Source: Neptunitalea lumnitzerae (GTDB lineage Bacteria; Bacteroidota; Bacteroidia; Flavobacteriales; Flavobacteriaceae). From it: a stretch of DNA of 64,000 nucleotides. Shown piece by piece: positions 1 through 8,880 of this stretch. The notes beneath the pieces were generated by a model. It made no database searches. It was not told where the DNA came from and saw only the letters and a list, made by a program, of their open reading frames with translations. A program made the translations under genes and the position numbers. How positions within the stretch are numbered: position 1 is the stretch's first letter; each line of letters starts with the position of its first letter. Where the stretch lies: positions 682,001 to 746,000 of the forward strand of contig NZ_BRVO01000001.1 of NCBI RefSeq assembly GCF_027924185.1. The letters are read 5' to 3'.

Positions 1-1689
1 GTTGCCTTTGTGTAGTGTAGTAGCTACATGTACTTTGGTGTTGGTAGTAGAGTCTACTATGCCACTTGAGGTTAGCAATGAATGTTTACCCAAGGTGGTA
101 AATGGGTTATATGCTGGGGTTACATCTAAACTTTCGTAAAAGCGTCGTTGGAAGTGTTTTAATTCAAAGGGATCTTCTTCAATATAATTAAACTCATTAT
201 GTGTTACTTTTTCTAAAGTGTAAACGCTTCCGGTTTGGGTATTAACTGCTTGAATAAGTTTGGTGCCTATTTTATCGTAATTGTAAAACGCATATTCTTC
301 GGGTACAGTAATTTCAAAACTTTTAAAAGCATCGGTTACCGTTGTTAAGCTGTTATTTGTATGGTTTCTAAAAGAGATAGTATTAAAAATAGCATCGCTA
401 TGTGATAAAACAAACTCTTTTTTACCCCCCATTTTAAAAATTACAATTTCTAAAGGGGTTTCAAAAATTTGGTAGCGTTGGTAATCTCCATTTTTAAGTT
501 TACTAACAATATTATATCCTGCATAATTACCATTAGTAATAGGAGTTTTGGTAGTGATGTTGCCAGGTATTACTTCAAAAAACAAATTCTCTAATTCTTT
601 TAAAGATATACTATCGGCCTTTGGTAAATAATGAAACCTACTAACCCTTATAAGTGATACATACGAACCATTGGTAAGGTCTGGTGAACCATAAAATGTA
701 GCATTGTTTATGGTGCCCATGTTGTATAGTTTACTAGGTAGTTTTAAGTTTATGAAATTGGTTTCGGTTCCGGTTTCTTGTAAATCTGTATTCACAAATT
801 TATCTTCAAACTTTGCTTTAATTTTTTTCCCTTTAGCAGTTTTAGAAGATTGTAGGGGTGTTACTGTGTATCCTGCATCTCTTAACAGTTGTATAACCCC
901 ATTTTCACCTGGCAAGTGGGCTGCACCAACACCAGTAAAGGTACTTCCTTTTTGAATGGTGTTTATAATACCTCTAGCCATTATCTTGTTACGCTCATAA
1001 AGCATGTACTTTAGATAATTTTTATTGTAAAAACCTCTTTGTAAAGAGTCTATAAAGTTAATGTTTCGTTCTCTGTAAGCGTTTTCCATTAAGCTTCCGT
1101 AGTTCTCATTTTTCAGCTTTTTCTTTAACCACTCATCAGGTATATCTTTAACATCATCCTCTCTAAGATGCATCATTAAAGAGTCTGATTCTTTAATATC
1201 TTCTAGCGGAACAAATTTTTTGTCAAACTTTTTACAAGCTTGATAGATAAACATATCTAAATAGGTTTCGTCTTCAAAGTTTTGCGAATAGTCATTGGTA
1301 CGGTACAGCACACCATTAATCATTTGGTTATCATACCCAAATAAAGAGGCTACTTCATTAATCGTGGGTTGCTTAATATTGGCCTCTCTATAGAGTCCAC
1401 CTCTGTAATAATTATAAAAATCTATTGAAAACTGTTTATCTATATAATAATCTAGCCATAAATTTGGGTCGCTTTCTAGGGCAACATATTCGGCATTGTC
1501 TAGGGCATTAAAAAATACATCGTCAAGTCTAAAGGCTATTTTTGCACTTACGTGCATAGTACCATATAGGTAAGAGGGTTGTTTTAAATTATTTCCAGAA
1601 ATTTGCCATAATAAGCTATTATCGGTTAATGACTGTGAAAAAGCAACATAGCTACTAATTAGTAGTAAAAGAAGAAATTTAAATCGCAT
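1..1689 (-). CDS. TraB/GumN family protein, C-terminus cut by window edge
   Basis: The reading frame opens at an ATG at 1689 and stays open to base 1, giving 563 visible codons, so the C-terminus lies outside the window. The first ~19 residues form a signal peptide ending in AFSQ, so the protein is exported. Shortly after comes the YLYGTMH motif typical of the TraB/GumN fold, and near residue 280 a GVGAAHLPGENG motif, the second family hallmark. The family is linked to a Tiki-like metalloprotease fold, but its bacterial substrates are not known. The visible part already exceeds the usual ~290-residue GumN length, so an extra C-terminal region of unknown function is attached. It is divergent from hemH. 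The family call is firm; the function is not. Confidence 0.8.
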   Translation of the reverse strand, partial: MRFKFLLLLLISSYVAFSQSLTDNSLLWQISGNNLKQPSYLYGTMHVSAKIAFRLDDVFFNALDNAEYVALESDPNLWLDYYIDKQFSIDFYNYYRGGLYREANIKQPTINEVASLFGYDNQMINGVLYRTNDYSQNFEDETYLDMFIYQACKKFDKKFVPLEDIKESDSLMMHLREDDVKDIPDEWLKKKLKNENYGSLMENAYRERNINFIDSLQRGFYNKNYLKYMLYERNKIMARGIINTIQKGSTFTGVGAAHLPGENGVIQLLRDAGYTVTPLQSSKTAKGKKIKAKFEDKFVNTDLQETGTETNFINLKLPSKLYNMGTINNATFYGSPDLTNGSYVSLIRVSRFHYLPKADSISLKELENLFFEVIPGNITTKTPITNGNYAGYNIVSKLKNGDYQRYQIFETPLEIVIFKMGGKKEFVLSHSDAIFNTISFRNHTNNSLTTVTDAFKSFEITVPEEYAFYNYDKIGTKLIQAVNTQTGSVYTLEKVTHNEFNYIEEDPFELKHFQRRFYESLDVTPAYNPFTTLGKHSLLTSSGIVDSTTNTKVHVATTLHKGN

Positions 1690-1727
1690 TATCGTGTGGT
1701 TAGATATGTAAAAATAGAATTAAATAC

Positions 1728-1735
1728 TAATTTTG
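1728..1735 (+). promoter_or_regulatory. Bacteroidota -7 element before hemH
   Basis: TAATTTTG matches the TAnnTTTG consensus, 15 bases before the hemH ATG. I see no TTG at the expected -33 distance, so only half of the promoter is supported. Confidence 0.4.
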
Positions 1736-1750
1736 AAAAAAAAATAACAG

Positions 1751-2782
1751 ATGAAAGGCGTATTATTTGTGAATCTTGGTTCTCCAGACAGCACTGACCC
1801 AAAGGATGTTAAGAAGTATTTAGATGAGTTTTTAATGGATGAAAGGGTTATTGATCAGCCTTATTTGTTACGAGCTTTCCTAGTAAAAGGAATTATTTTA
1901 AATACACGTCCTAAAAAATCTGCGGCTGCGTATAAAAAAATATGGTGGGACGAAGGTTCGCCACTTATTGTATTGTCTGAGCGCTTACAAGAAAAGGTGC
2001 AAGAGAAAGTTTCTGTACCAGTGGCTTTAGCAATGAGATACGGAAATCCTTCTATTGAAAGTGGACTTCAAGAGTTAGCAGATAAAGGGGTAGACGAAGT
2101 ACTTTTAGTGCCTTTATACCCGCAATTTGCTATGGCTACTACCGAGACTATTTTGGTATTGGCAGAGGAAATAAGAAAGAAAAAATTCCCTAAAATGTCT
2201 TTTACAGAGTTGCCTGCATTTTATAATCATGCAGATTATGTAAGAGTGTTATCACAGTCTATTGCAGACGAGTTGAAAGATAAAAAATGGGATTACTTAT
2301 TATTCTCTTACCACGGAGTACCAGAAAGACATATAAGAAAATCAGACATTACTAAGTCGCACTGTCAAATAGATGGGCAATGTTGTAAAACACCATCACC
2401 TGCACATCAGTTCTGTTACCGTCATCAGTGTTATGAAACTACAAGACAAGTAGTAGAAACACTAGGTTTAAAAGAAGGTACCTACAGTACATCGTTCCAA
2501 AGTAGATTGGGTAGAGACCCATGGTTACAACCGTATACCGATAAAACCATTGAAGATTTAGCCCATAAAGGAATTAAAAACTTAGCGGTAGTAACCCCTG
2601 CCTTTGTATCTGATTGTTTAGAAACATTGGAAGAGATTGGTATGGAAGGTAAAGAGGAGTTTATTGAAGCTGGAGGTGCTAATTTCTACGCAATACCTTG
2701 TTTAAATGACCGTGAAGACTGGATAAATGTACTAGCACGTTGGGTAGACCAATGGGCAGCAACACAAGAAATAACAGCTTAA
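1751..2782 (+). CDS. hemH: Ferrochelatase
   Basis: Inserts ferrous iron into protoporphyrin IX (or, in the coproporphyrin route, into coproporphyrin III) at the end of haem synthesis. The N-terminus carries the family start (VLFVNLGSP), and the SYHGVPERH motif holds the metal-site histidine, H188. A conserved acidic stretch follows in FVSDCLETLEEI. The 343-residue length is normal. Unlike the E. coli enzyme, a cysteine-rich insertion follows the active site (C205, C211, C212, C222, C227), which could hold an iron-sulfur cluster as in some other bacterial ferrochelatases. It is followed after 12 bases by the hemJ ATG, so the two probably form an operon. The ATG at 1751 is the only sensible start. 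Confidence 0.95.
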   Translation: MKGVLFVNLGSPDSTDPKDVKKYLDEFLMDERVIDQPYLLRAFLVKGIILNTRPKKSAAAYKKIWWDEGSPLIVLSERLQEKVQEKVSVPVALAMRYGNPSIESGLQELADKGVDEVLLVPLYPQFAMATTETILVLAEEIRKKKFPKMSFTELPAFYNHADYVRVLSQSIADELKDKKWDYLLFSYHGVPERHIRKSDITKSHCQIDGQCCKTPSPAHQFCYRHQCYETTRQVVETLGLKEGTYSTSFQSRLGRDPWLQPYTDKTIEDLAHKGIKNLAVVTPAFVSDCLETLEEIGMEGKEEFIEAGGANFYAIPCLNDREDWINVLARWVDQWAATQEITA

Positions 2783-2794
2783 TATTTGTACCTA

Positions 2795-3346
2795 ATGGAA
2801 GAGTTTTATAATTATGTAAAAGCACTTCATCTTATTTTTGTAATTACCTGGTTTGCTGGGTTGTTTTACATACCTAGGCTTTTTATGTACCACATAGAGG
2901 CAGCCGCCAAGCCAGAGCCAGAAAAAAGTATTTTAACGGAGCAGCTTAGGTTAATGACCAAGCGTTTATGGTTTATTATTACTTGGCCATCGGCAATACT
3001 GGCTACTACCTTTGCCATTGCTTTACTTATTATAAGACCCTTCTATTTAGAACAACCTTGGATGCATGTAAAATTGCTGTTTGTAGTTTTTCTTATTATC
3101 TACCACTTAAAAACACATCAAATATTTAAGCAACTGCAACAAGGCATTGTAAAATACACGTCTAACTTTATGCGTATTTATAATGAAGGGGCTACTATTA
3201 TTTTATTTGCCGTTATCTTTTTAGTGATTTTAAAAAGCGCTATAAACTGGGTGTTTGGTGTAGTTGGCATTTTTGTATTAGGTATTTTATTAATGCTGGG
3301 TATACGTTTGTACAAACGTATTAGAGAAAAGAATCCGGAGGCTTAA
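2795..3346 (+). CDS. hemJ: Protoporphyrinogen IX oxidase HemJ
   Basis: A 183-residue membrane protein with about four to five hydrophobic segments. The N-terminal motif VKALHLIFVITWFAGLFYIP followed by RLFMYHIEA is characteristic of HemJ (formerly UPF0093), which oxidises protoporphyrinogen IX to protoporphyrin IX in bacteria lacking HemG and HemY. The conserved histidine of ALHLIF and the FYIPRLF arginine are present. I start at the ATG at 2795 and not at an in-frame TTG nine bases earlier, because the family begins at this point. The position directly after hemH agrees with the penultimate haem step. The enzymatic role is inferred from the family. Confidence 0.88.
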   Translation: MEEFYNYVKALHLIFVITWFAGLFYIPRLFMYHIEAAAKPEPEKSILTEQLRLMTKRLWFIITWPSAILATTFAIALLIIRPFYLEQPWMHVKLLFVVFLIIYHLKTHQIFKQLQQGIVKYTSNFMRIYNEGATIILFAVIFLVILKSAINWVFGVVGIFVLGILLMLGIRLYKRIREKNPEA

Positions 3347-3433
3347 TAAGCAAGGTGTTATGGCACCATATTTGAAAAGTTAGGCATAAGATGCTTTAAT
3401 TTAGTATCTTTAAACAGCAAAACACAACAGCCG

Positions 3434-4891
3434 GTGCTAAAAAAAATATCTTTACGTTCGCGTATTTTTGTGGCCATGATTTCATTGGTAATTATTGCAT
3501 GTTTGCTAATTGCCATTGTAACTATTTACCAATACCGGCAACAAGCAAAAGATTACCATGAGTCTCGTTTAGAAACCAAAGAAGAGCAAATTATGCTCAG
3601 TATTGACTATGTGCTAAAGGGAACTACTTACGAGGTTACTACCGAGAATTTACAATATATTTTTAGAGATGCTATCTATGAGATTGCAGATATACAAAAT
3701 GTAAATTTTAATATCTACGATCTTGATGGAGAGATTATTAAAAGTTCGCGCCCGCAATTAGTGTACAACGGTTATGCTACACAATTAAGCACCGAGGTTT
3801 TAGATAATTTATACAACAGCCCCAACAAAAGGTATGTTGCCTATCAGCACGCGGCAGGTAATAGCTACCAATCGTTATACGTTTATATAACCGATGCCCG
3901 CTTTAAACCCATAGGTATTTTAAATATACCTTATTTTGAAGACGATTCTTTAACCAATAGAGAGTTAGAAGAGTTCTTATACCGCTTGGTAATTGTATAT
4001 GTGTTTATGATTATTATAGCGGTTTTCTTGGCGTATTTTGTATCAACTTATATCACCAAATCTTTAAAAACTATTTCAGATAAGTTACACGAAACACAGT
4101 TAACCAAAGGAGACCAGAAAATTTATATAAAAGATCCTAGCGACGAGCTACGTCACCTTATAGAAGCCTATAACGGAATGATTGATAAGCTGGCGGAAAG
4201 TGCGGTAAAATTGGCTAAGAGTGAGCGTGAGCAAGCGTGGCGAGAAATGGCAAAACAAGTAGCACACGAAATTAAAAACCCATTAACGCCTATGCGTTTA
4301 AGTGTACAAAGTTTTGAAAGACGTTTTGATCCTGCCGATCCTAATGTGCATACAAAAGTAAGTGAGTTTTGTGAAACGCTAATTCAGCAGATTGATACTA
4401 TGAGTAGTATAGCATCGGCATTTTCTAGTTTTGCTAATATGCCTGCCCAACAAAACGAAACGCTAGATGTGGTAAGTGTAGTAAAGCTAGCACTAGACAT
4501 TTTTAAAGAAGAAAAAATTATATACCGCCCACAGCAAGATGAACTGATTGCTAAATTAGACCGTACGCAATTAGTGCGTATTATTACTAACTTAGTAAAA
4601 AATGCGTTGCAGGCTATACCAGAAGGTAAAGAACCAAAAATATTGGTAAGTGTATTTGCAGAAGGCGATGCTATTAAAATACAAGTGGCCGATAACGGAA
4701 TTGGAATTTTAGAAGAAAATAAAGATAAAATATTTGAGCCCAAATTTACCACCAAAACCAGCGGAATGGGATTAGGTTTAGGAATGGTAAAGAATATTGT
4801 GGAAACCTATAAGGGAACCATTACATTTACATCTAAACAAAACACCGGAACCGTATTTACGGTAACATTTCCAAAAGAAAAAGAACTTTAA
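3434..4891 (+). CDS. Membrane sensor histidine kinase (HAMP, HisKA, HATPase)
   Basis: A 485-residue kinase starting at GTG; the next in-frame ATG would remove the first membrane segment. TM1 is at about residues 11-31, followed by a ~150-residue periplasmic sensor region without a domain I recognise and TM2 at about 183-205. A HAMP-like linker follows. The H-box QVAHEIKNPLTPMRL places the phosphoacceptor at H278. The ATP-binding N-box (NLVKNALQAIP), G1 (VADNGIGI) and G2 (GMGLGLGMVKNI) are all intact. The NtrY-like H-box resembles kinases that pair with NtrC-type regulators, but no regulator is adjacent. The crotonase gene begins two bases after its stop, so the two are probably co-transcribed. 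Confidence 0.9.
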   Translation: MLKKISLRSRIFVAMISLVIIACLLIAIVTIYQYRQQAKDYHESRLETKEEQIMLSIDYVLKGTTYEVTTENLQYIFRDAIYEIADIQNVNFNIYDLDGEIIKSSRPQLVYNGYATQLSTEVLDNLYNSPNKRYVAYQHAAGNSYQSLYVYITDARFKPIGILNIPYFEDDSLTNRELEEFLYRLVIVYVFMIIIAVFLAYFVSTYITKSLKTISDKLHETQLTKGDQKIYIKDPSDELRHLIEAYNGMIDKLAESAVKLAKSEREQAWREMAKQVAHEIKNPLTPMRLSVQSFERRFDPADPNVHTKVSEFCETLIQQIDTMSSIASAFSSFANMPAQQNETLDVVSVVKLALDIFKEEKIIYRPQQDELIAKLDRTQLVRIITNLVKNALQAIPEGKEPKILVSVFAEGDAIKIQVADNGIGILEENKDKIFEPKFTTKTSGMGLGLGMVKNIVETYKGTITFTSKQNTGTVFTVTFPKEKEL

Positions 4892-4893
4892 TT

Positions 4894-5676
4894 ATGGATT
4901 ACAACAACATCATTACAGCAAAGGAAAACAACCTGGCAATTATTACTATTAACAGGCCTAAAAAGTTGAATGCACTAAACAACGAAACTATTAAAGAGTT
5001 GCACAGTGCTTTTGAAGTTTTAGATGCAGATGCTGAGGTAAAAGCTATTATTATTACCGGGAGCGGTGAAAAGGCATTTGTGGCTGGGGCAGACATAGCA
5101 GAATTTGCATCGTTTTCTGTGGAAGAAGGTACTGCATTGGCAGCCAAAGGCCACCATACGTTATTTGATTTTGTAGAGAATTTAAAAACACCGGTTATTG
5201 CGGCTGTGAATGGTTTTGCATTAGGAGGTGGTTTAGAGCTAGCTATGGCATGCCATATTAGAGTAGCTAGTGATAGTGCCAGAATGGGCTTGCCAGAGGT
5301 GTCTTTAGGAGTAATACCAGGATATGGTGGTACGCAGCGCTTACCTAGACTTATTGGTAAAGGGAGAGCTATGGAAATGATAATGACTGGTGGAATGATA
5401 GGTACAGAATCAGCACTTATGTGGGGGTTAATAAACCACATGGTAGCACAAGAAGAATTATTGCCATTTTGTAAAAAGTTGGCTGAAAAAATTACTAAGA
5501 ACTCTCCGGTAGCTATAGGTAAGGCTATAGAGGCTGTTAACGGCGGTTTTAAATATGATGTAGATGGTTTTAAAACAGAAATTGAGGCTTTTGGATATTG
5601 TTTTGGAACTGAAGATTTTAAAGAAGGAACTACGGCATTCTTAGAAAAGCGTAAAGCTGATTTTCCAGGAAAATAG
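4894..5676 (+). CDS. Enoyl-CoA hydratase/isomerase (crotonase) family
   Basis: A 260-residue crotonase-fold enzyme, the usual length. The oxyanion-hole region is AFVAGADIAEF. Both catalytic glutamates of classical enoyl-CoA hydratases are present, in GGGLELAMACH and in GLPEVSLGVIPGYGGTQRLP, so true hydratase activity on short- or medium-chain enoyl-CoA is likely. The substrate could be crotonyl-CoA, but chain length cannot be read from sequence. It lies two bases behind the histidine kinase and is closed by a strong hairpin terminator at 5706-5732. No thiolase or hydroxyacyl-CoA dehydrogenase is nearby. Confidence 0.9.
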   Translation: MDYNNIITAKENNLAIITINRPKKLNALNNETIKELHSAFEVLDADAEVKAIIITGSGEKAFVAGADIAEFASFSVEEGTALAAKGHHTLFDFVENLKTPVIAAVNGFALGGGLELAMACHIRVASDSARMGLPEVSLGVIPGYGGTQRLPRLIGKGRAMEMIMTGGMIGTESALMWGLINHMVAQEELLPFCKKLAEKITKNSPVAIGKAIEAVNGGFKYDVDGFKTEIEAFGYCFGTEDFKEGTTAFLEKRKADFPGK

Positions 5677-5705
5677 GCTGACTTTAAATTATATTTACAG
5701 AGAGG

Positions 5706-5732
5706 AAGGATGGTTTAACCATCCTTTTTTTT
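5706..5732 (+). terminator. Rho-independent terminator after the crotonase gene
   Basis: AAGGATGG (5706-5713) pairs with CCATCCTT (5719-5726) around a TTTAA loop, and a run of eight T follows from 5725. It closes the kinase-crotonase unit. Confidence 0.85.
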
Positions 5733-5807
5733 AGTGTACCTTTACGCATATTAGATGTGTAATTAGCGTATCTAATAGTTAAACAACCCAATCAATTTCT
5801 TTAGTTT

Positions 5808-6968
5808 ATGAGAAAAATAGCTTTTTTAGTCGTATTACTTTTTGCTTTTATAAAGCCTTTGCAGGCACAACGTTACTATCCATCTTTTAGGAAATTATTA
5901 GTGATGGATGATCAAGTTAAAATACCTAAGGAGTTTAACTTTTTTAGAGATTGGTATGTAGCTTCTAATAGTAAGGTTTTCTACAAAGATTTACAGTATA
6001 ATATAGATGCTAGAAATTCTGCCATGTTTTTTAGTATGGCACTAATTCCTAAAACCAATTATGATTTTGAATTTCTAAACACCGATATTGTTTTATCTTT
6101 TAATAAAAATTTAGAAGATAGAAGCAACCCTATTAGAGTTATCTCTACATCTGAATGGCCTGGCTATGCTTATGGGTTGTCTTATACAATTGATGAAATT
6201 TACCCTAACAACTACTTAAGAATGTTTAGCATTATTAAAGTAGTGCAGTCTATGAGCGAAGCACAGGTGTTGGCTAGCTGTATAAACCATTACGATTTTG
6301 AAGATGACGCTGCTGTTGTAGAACAAGCCATTGCTCTTTTAAACAAAAAGAATGGAATTGCATTAAGTTTTGAGAATCTAAATGATGTTAAGCTTAATGA
6401 AATGTGCAAACAAATAGCAGAATTAACAGGTAAGCGCACTAGTTTAGATGGTATTTATAAAGCCTTTATTGAAGGATCTACTGCAGAAGAGACACATAAG
6501 AATCTATCGGAGTTTTTAGCTACCCTCACAGTAGGCAGTCTAGAAGAATATATAAATAGATTTTTACTACCAAAATGGCAAGTAGAATTTGCCGATAATG
6601 CTTTAAGTATAGCTTTACCCGAAAGCTATTTTGAGCAATTAGAAAACAAGAAGGAACCTGTGTCTTTTAATATACGTAAGATTGAATATGCCCCAGTTTT
6701 TGATTATGAAAAGGGAATGTACTTAGATGTTAAAATATATCCGGAGTATATGAAGAATATGTCTTTTGAATTTAAAGCTGAAAAAAGTAAGGTGATACAA
6801 AGTAAAGGTAAATACCGTACAGCTAAGGTTGCAGAGAATAGCTTAGATTATATAGAATTTTATATTTATGAAGACGATATAAATGTAAATATATCTATTA
6901 AGCAAACTAGAAATGAGTATAGTGGGATATATCAACTTTATAAGAATATCAAATTTAAAAAGAAATAA
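5808..6968 (+). CDS. Exported protein of unknown function
   Basis: A 386-residue protein with a clear signal peptide (hydrophobic residues 4-17, cleavage after PLQAQ), so periplasmic or surface located. I recognise no domain, catalytic motif or sorting signal; a T9SS C-terminal domain is absent. The middle (about 170-250) looks helical and charged, and the last ~90 residues look beta-rich. It stands alone between a terminator and the radical SAM gene. Base composition and codon use match its neighbours. It is a real gene on the strength of its length, signal peptide and normal composition. Confidence 0.75.
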   Translation: MRKIAFLVVLLFAFIKPLQAQRYYPSFRKLLVMDDQVKIPKEFNFFRDWYVASNSKVFYKDLQYNIDARNSAMFFSMALIPKTNYDFEFLNTDIVLSFNKNLEDRSNPIRVISTSEWPGYAYGLSYTIDEIYPNNYLRMFSIIKVVQSMSEAQVLASCINHYDFEDDAAVVEQAIALLNKKNGIALSFENLNDVKLNEMCKQIAELTGKRTSLDGIYKAFIEGSTAEETHKNLSEFLATLTVGSLEEYINRFLLPKWQVEFADNALSIALPESYFEQLENKKEPVSFNIRKIEYAPVFDYEKGMYLDVKIYPEYMKNMSFEFKAEKSKVIQSKGKYRTAKVAENSLDYIEFYIYEDDINVNISIKQTRNEYSGIYQLYKNIKFKKK

Positions 6969-7109
6969 GGGCGCTTAGTTTAGACTAAAGAGCTGTTTCA
7001 AAATTGCACAAAAAGTTAATTCTCTTTTATAGCAGAAAGTTAAATAATATTTTACTCGCGAATGAAGATATAATACCAAAGGTGGTTTTTATTTTTAACG
7101 CGTAGTGCA

Positions 7110-8183
7110 ATGTCAGACGATTCTTTTTTAAAAGGGCGTGGTGCCCAAAAAAACATACATAATCGCTTTTTAGAAGGGGAACATACACCCGATGCCGAAT
7201 ATTTAGAGTATTGCTTTAAAGAGGGAGAAGAAGCAGACAATAACAAAACTAGGTTTGTTGAGGTTTTTCCTAAAACGATAGTGAATAAGGTACATAGTCC
7301 AGATGTGGGTATGTCGTATTCTATGAATCCTTACCAAGGGTGTGAGCATGGTTGCGTGTATTGCTATGCACGTAATAGCCATGAGTATTGGGGGTATAGT
7401 GCTGGGTTAGATTTTGAGAGAACCATACTTGTAAAGAAAAATGCTCCTGAAGTTTTAGAGAAAAAGCTACGAAGTAAGAGCTGGCAGGCACAACCTATTA
7501 TACTTTCGGGCAATACAGATTGTTACCAACCAGCAGAAAAGAAATTTGAAATTACCCGTAGTTGTCTAGAGCTTTTTTTAAAGTATAAGCATCCGGTAGG
7601 TATCATCACCAAAAATGCCTTAATACTACGCGATTTAGATATTTTAAAGCAACTAGCCCAAGAGAACTTAGTAGGGGTAAATATTTCGGTAACTTCATTG
7701 TCTGAAGAAACCAGACGTCTGTTAGAGCCCCGTACCGCTACTATTAAAAAGCGTTTAGAAACTATTCAAATATTATCGGAAAACGGTATTCCTGTAAATG
7801 CTATGTTGGCACCTATTATTCCGGGTATTAATAGTCATGAGATATTACCTATGGCAAAGGCAGTATCTAGTGCAGGCGCATTGTCTATTGGCTACACTGT
7901 AGTAAGACTCAATGGAGCTATAGGAGAAATATTTACAGATTGGATTCATAAAACAATGCCTGATAGAGCTAATAAGGTACTCAACCAAATTAAAGAATGC
8001 CACGGGGGTAGTTTAAACGATAGTAGGTTTGGGCAACGTATGCGAGGAGAAGGTGTTTTTGCAATGCAGATTAAAAGGCAAATAGAATTAGCTAAGGCAA
8101 CCTTTTTTAAACAGAAGAAATTTCCGCCGTTATGCACTTCTAAATACATTAAGAATCAAGATGATCAGCTTAAACTTTTTTAA
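7110..8183 (+). CDS. PA0069-family radical SAM protein
   Basis: A 357-residue radical SAM protein. The cluster motif is CEHGCVYCY with C78, C82 and C85 (CX3CX2C). The preceding MSYSMNPYQG and the following YARNSHEYWG are typical of the PA0069/Rv2578c group, which is related to spore photoproduct lyase. Later segments PIILSGNTDCYQP, GIITKNALILRD and NAMLAPIIPGIN also fit this group. The group's reaction is not established. Alone on its transcript; the start ATG at 7110 is the first in frame and fits the family N-terminus (SFLKGRGAQ). Confidence 0.88.
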   Translation: MSDDSFLKGRGAQKNIHNRFLEGEHTPDAEYLEYCFKEGEEADNNKTRFVEVFPKTIVNKVHSPDVGMSYSMNPYQGCEHGCVYCYARNSHEYWGYSAGLDFERTILVKKNAPEVLEKKLRSKSWQAQPIILSGNTDCYQPAEKKFEITRSCLELFLKYKHPVGIITKNALILRDLDILKQLAQENLVGVNISVTSLSEETRRLLEPRTATIKKRLETIQILSENGIPVNAMLAPIIPGINSHEILPMAKAVSSAGALSIGYTVVRLNGAIGEIFTDWIHKTMPDRANKVLNQIKECHGGSLNDSRFGQRMRGEGVFAMQIKRQIELAKATFFKQKKFPPLCTSKYIKNQDDQLKLF

Positions 8184-8263
8184 AAAGTAATATTTGGGTA
8201 ATCTTTCTTATGTAACTTTTAATTTACTTAGGCTACAGATACACATATTAAAATAGTATAGCG

Positions 8264-8701
8264 ATGAGTAACTTAACATTGGCAGAAAACCAACTGACCT
8301 TAGAAGAAGCACAGAAAAGAATATCTAATTACCTAGCAAGCAAAGAAAATTTTCAGGCAGATTTACAATTGTTGGAAAAGGGAGCCATAAAACCCCAAGA
8401 ATTTTATGAAAAGTATAAAGAAGATAGTAATCAGGTTTTAAGAGCCTTTACCATTCCTGGGGATGATTTTATTTCGTTGGCCAATATGGAAGGTGTAAAA
8501 CAAGTAAGAGCTTATTTAGGTATTAAAGATGGTGAAACTAAGCCTTGTTTATTGTTATGTGGGGTAAACGATGAAAATAAAGATATTGTATATACGGTAG
8601 AGCAACAGACCGCTTTGGAACTAAAAACTTCTGGGGTATATGATTTTACATCACCATGTCCTTCTGTTTGTGATACAAACAGCGCATTATTTGTAAAGTA
8701 A
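8264..8701 (+). CDS. Small soluble CPxxCD protein, paralogue 1
   Basis: A 145-residue protein without signal peptide or membrane segment, of no family I recognise. It is clearly related to the product of 9631-10146. Both share an N-terminal helical segment (EAQKRISNY versus TAVDRISRY), a central region of the form IPxDDxxxLxNM then a short motif ending RxYLG, and a C-terminal motif (GVYDFTSPCPSVCDTNSAL versus GIFDFIEPCPENCDPNSVL). The spaced cysteines (CX3C, then Asp) could bind metal or form a disulfide. It sits 179 bases before a 7-TM gene, an arrangement repeated by its paralogue, which suggests the two products work together. Confidence 0.7.
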   Translation: MSNLTLAENQLTLEEAQKRISNYLASKENFQADLQLLEKGAIKPQEFYEKYKEDSNQVLRAFTIPGDDFISLANMEGVKQVRAYLGIKDGETKPCLLLCGVNDENKDIVYTVEQQTALELKTSGVYDFTSPCPSVCDTNSALFVK

Positions 8702-8765
8702 GGTTGCTTTATAATCAAGATAAAATACAACGAGCTTGGCTCAATATTAAAAGAATGTATAAGTG

Positions 8766-8801
8766 AAGCTGCTTCGAGGGTGTTTACCTTGGAGGCAGTT
8801 T
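8766..8801 (+). other. Long imperfect hairpin between paralogue 1 and 7-TM gene 1
   Basis: Bases 8766-8780 pair with 8787-8801 in 14 of 15 positions, allowing G-T, around the loop TGTTTA. There is no proper T-run after it, so it could be a weak terminator, a processing site or part of the 7-TM gene's leader. Confidence 0.5.
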
Positions 8802-8880
8802 ATTAAAGCAAGAGTTACAGATACTTTAATGCTAAAGCTAATAATGTATTGATACGGAAACTCTTTTAGCAGCGTAAATT

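Noticed and set aside
4384-4755. 123-codon minus-strand open frame in the histidine kinase gene
   Set aside because: Antisense to the conserved kinase core, with low-complexity S/L/I-rich translation.
4899-5441. 180-codon minus-strand open frame inside the crotonase gene
   Set aside because: It runs opposite a well-supported enzyme with both catalytic glutamates, and its translation shows no family motif; it is a by-product of codon use on the other strand.
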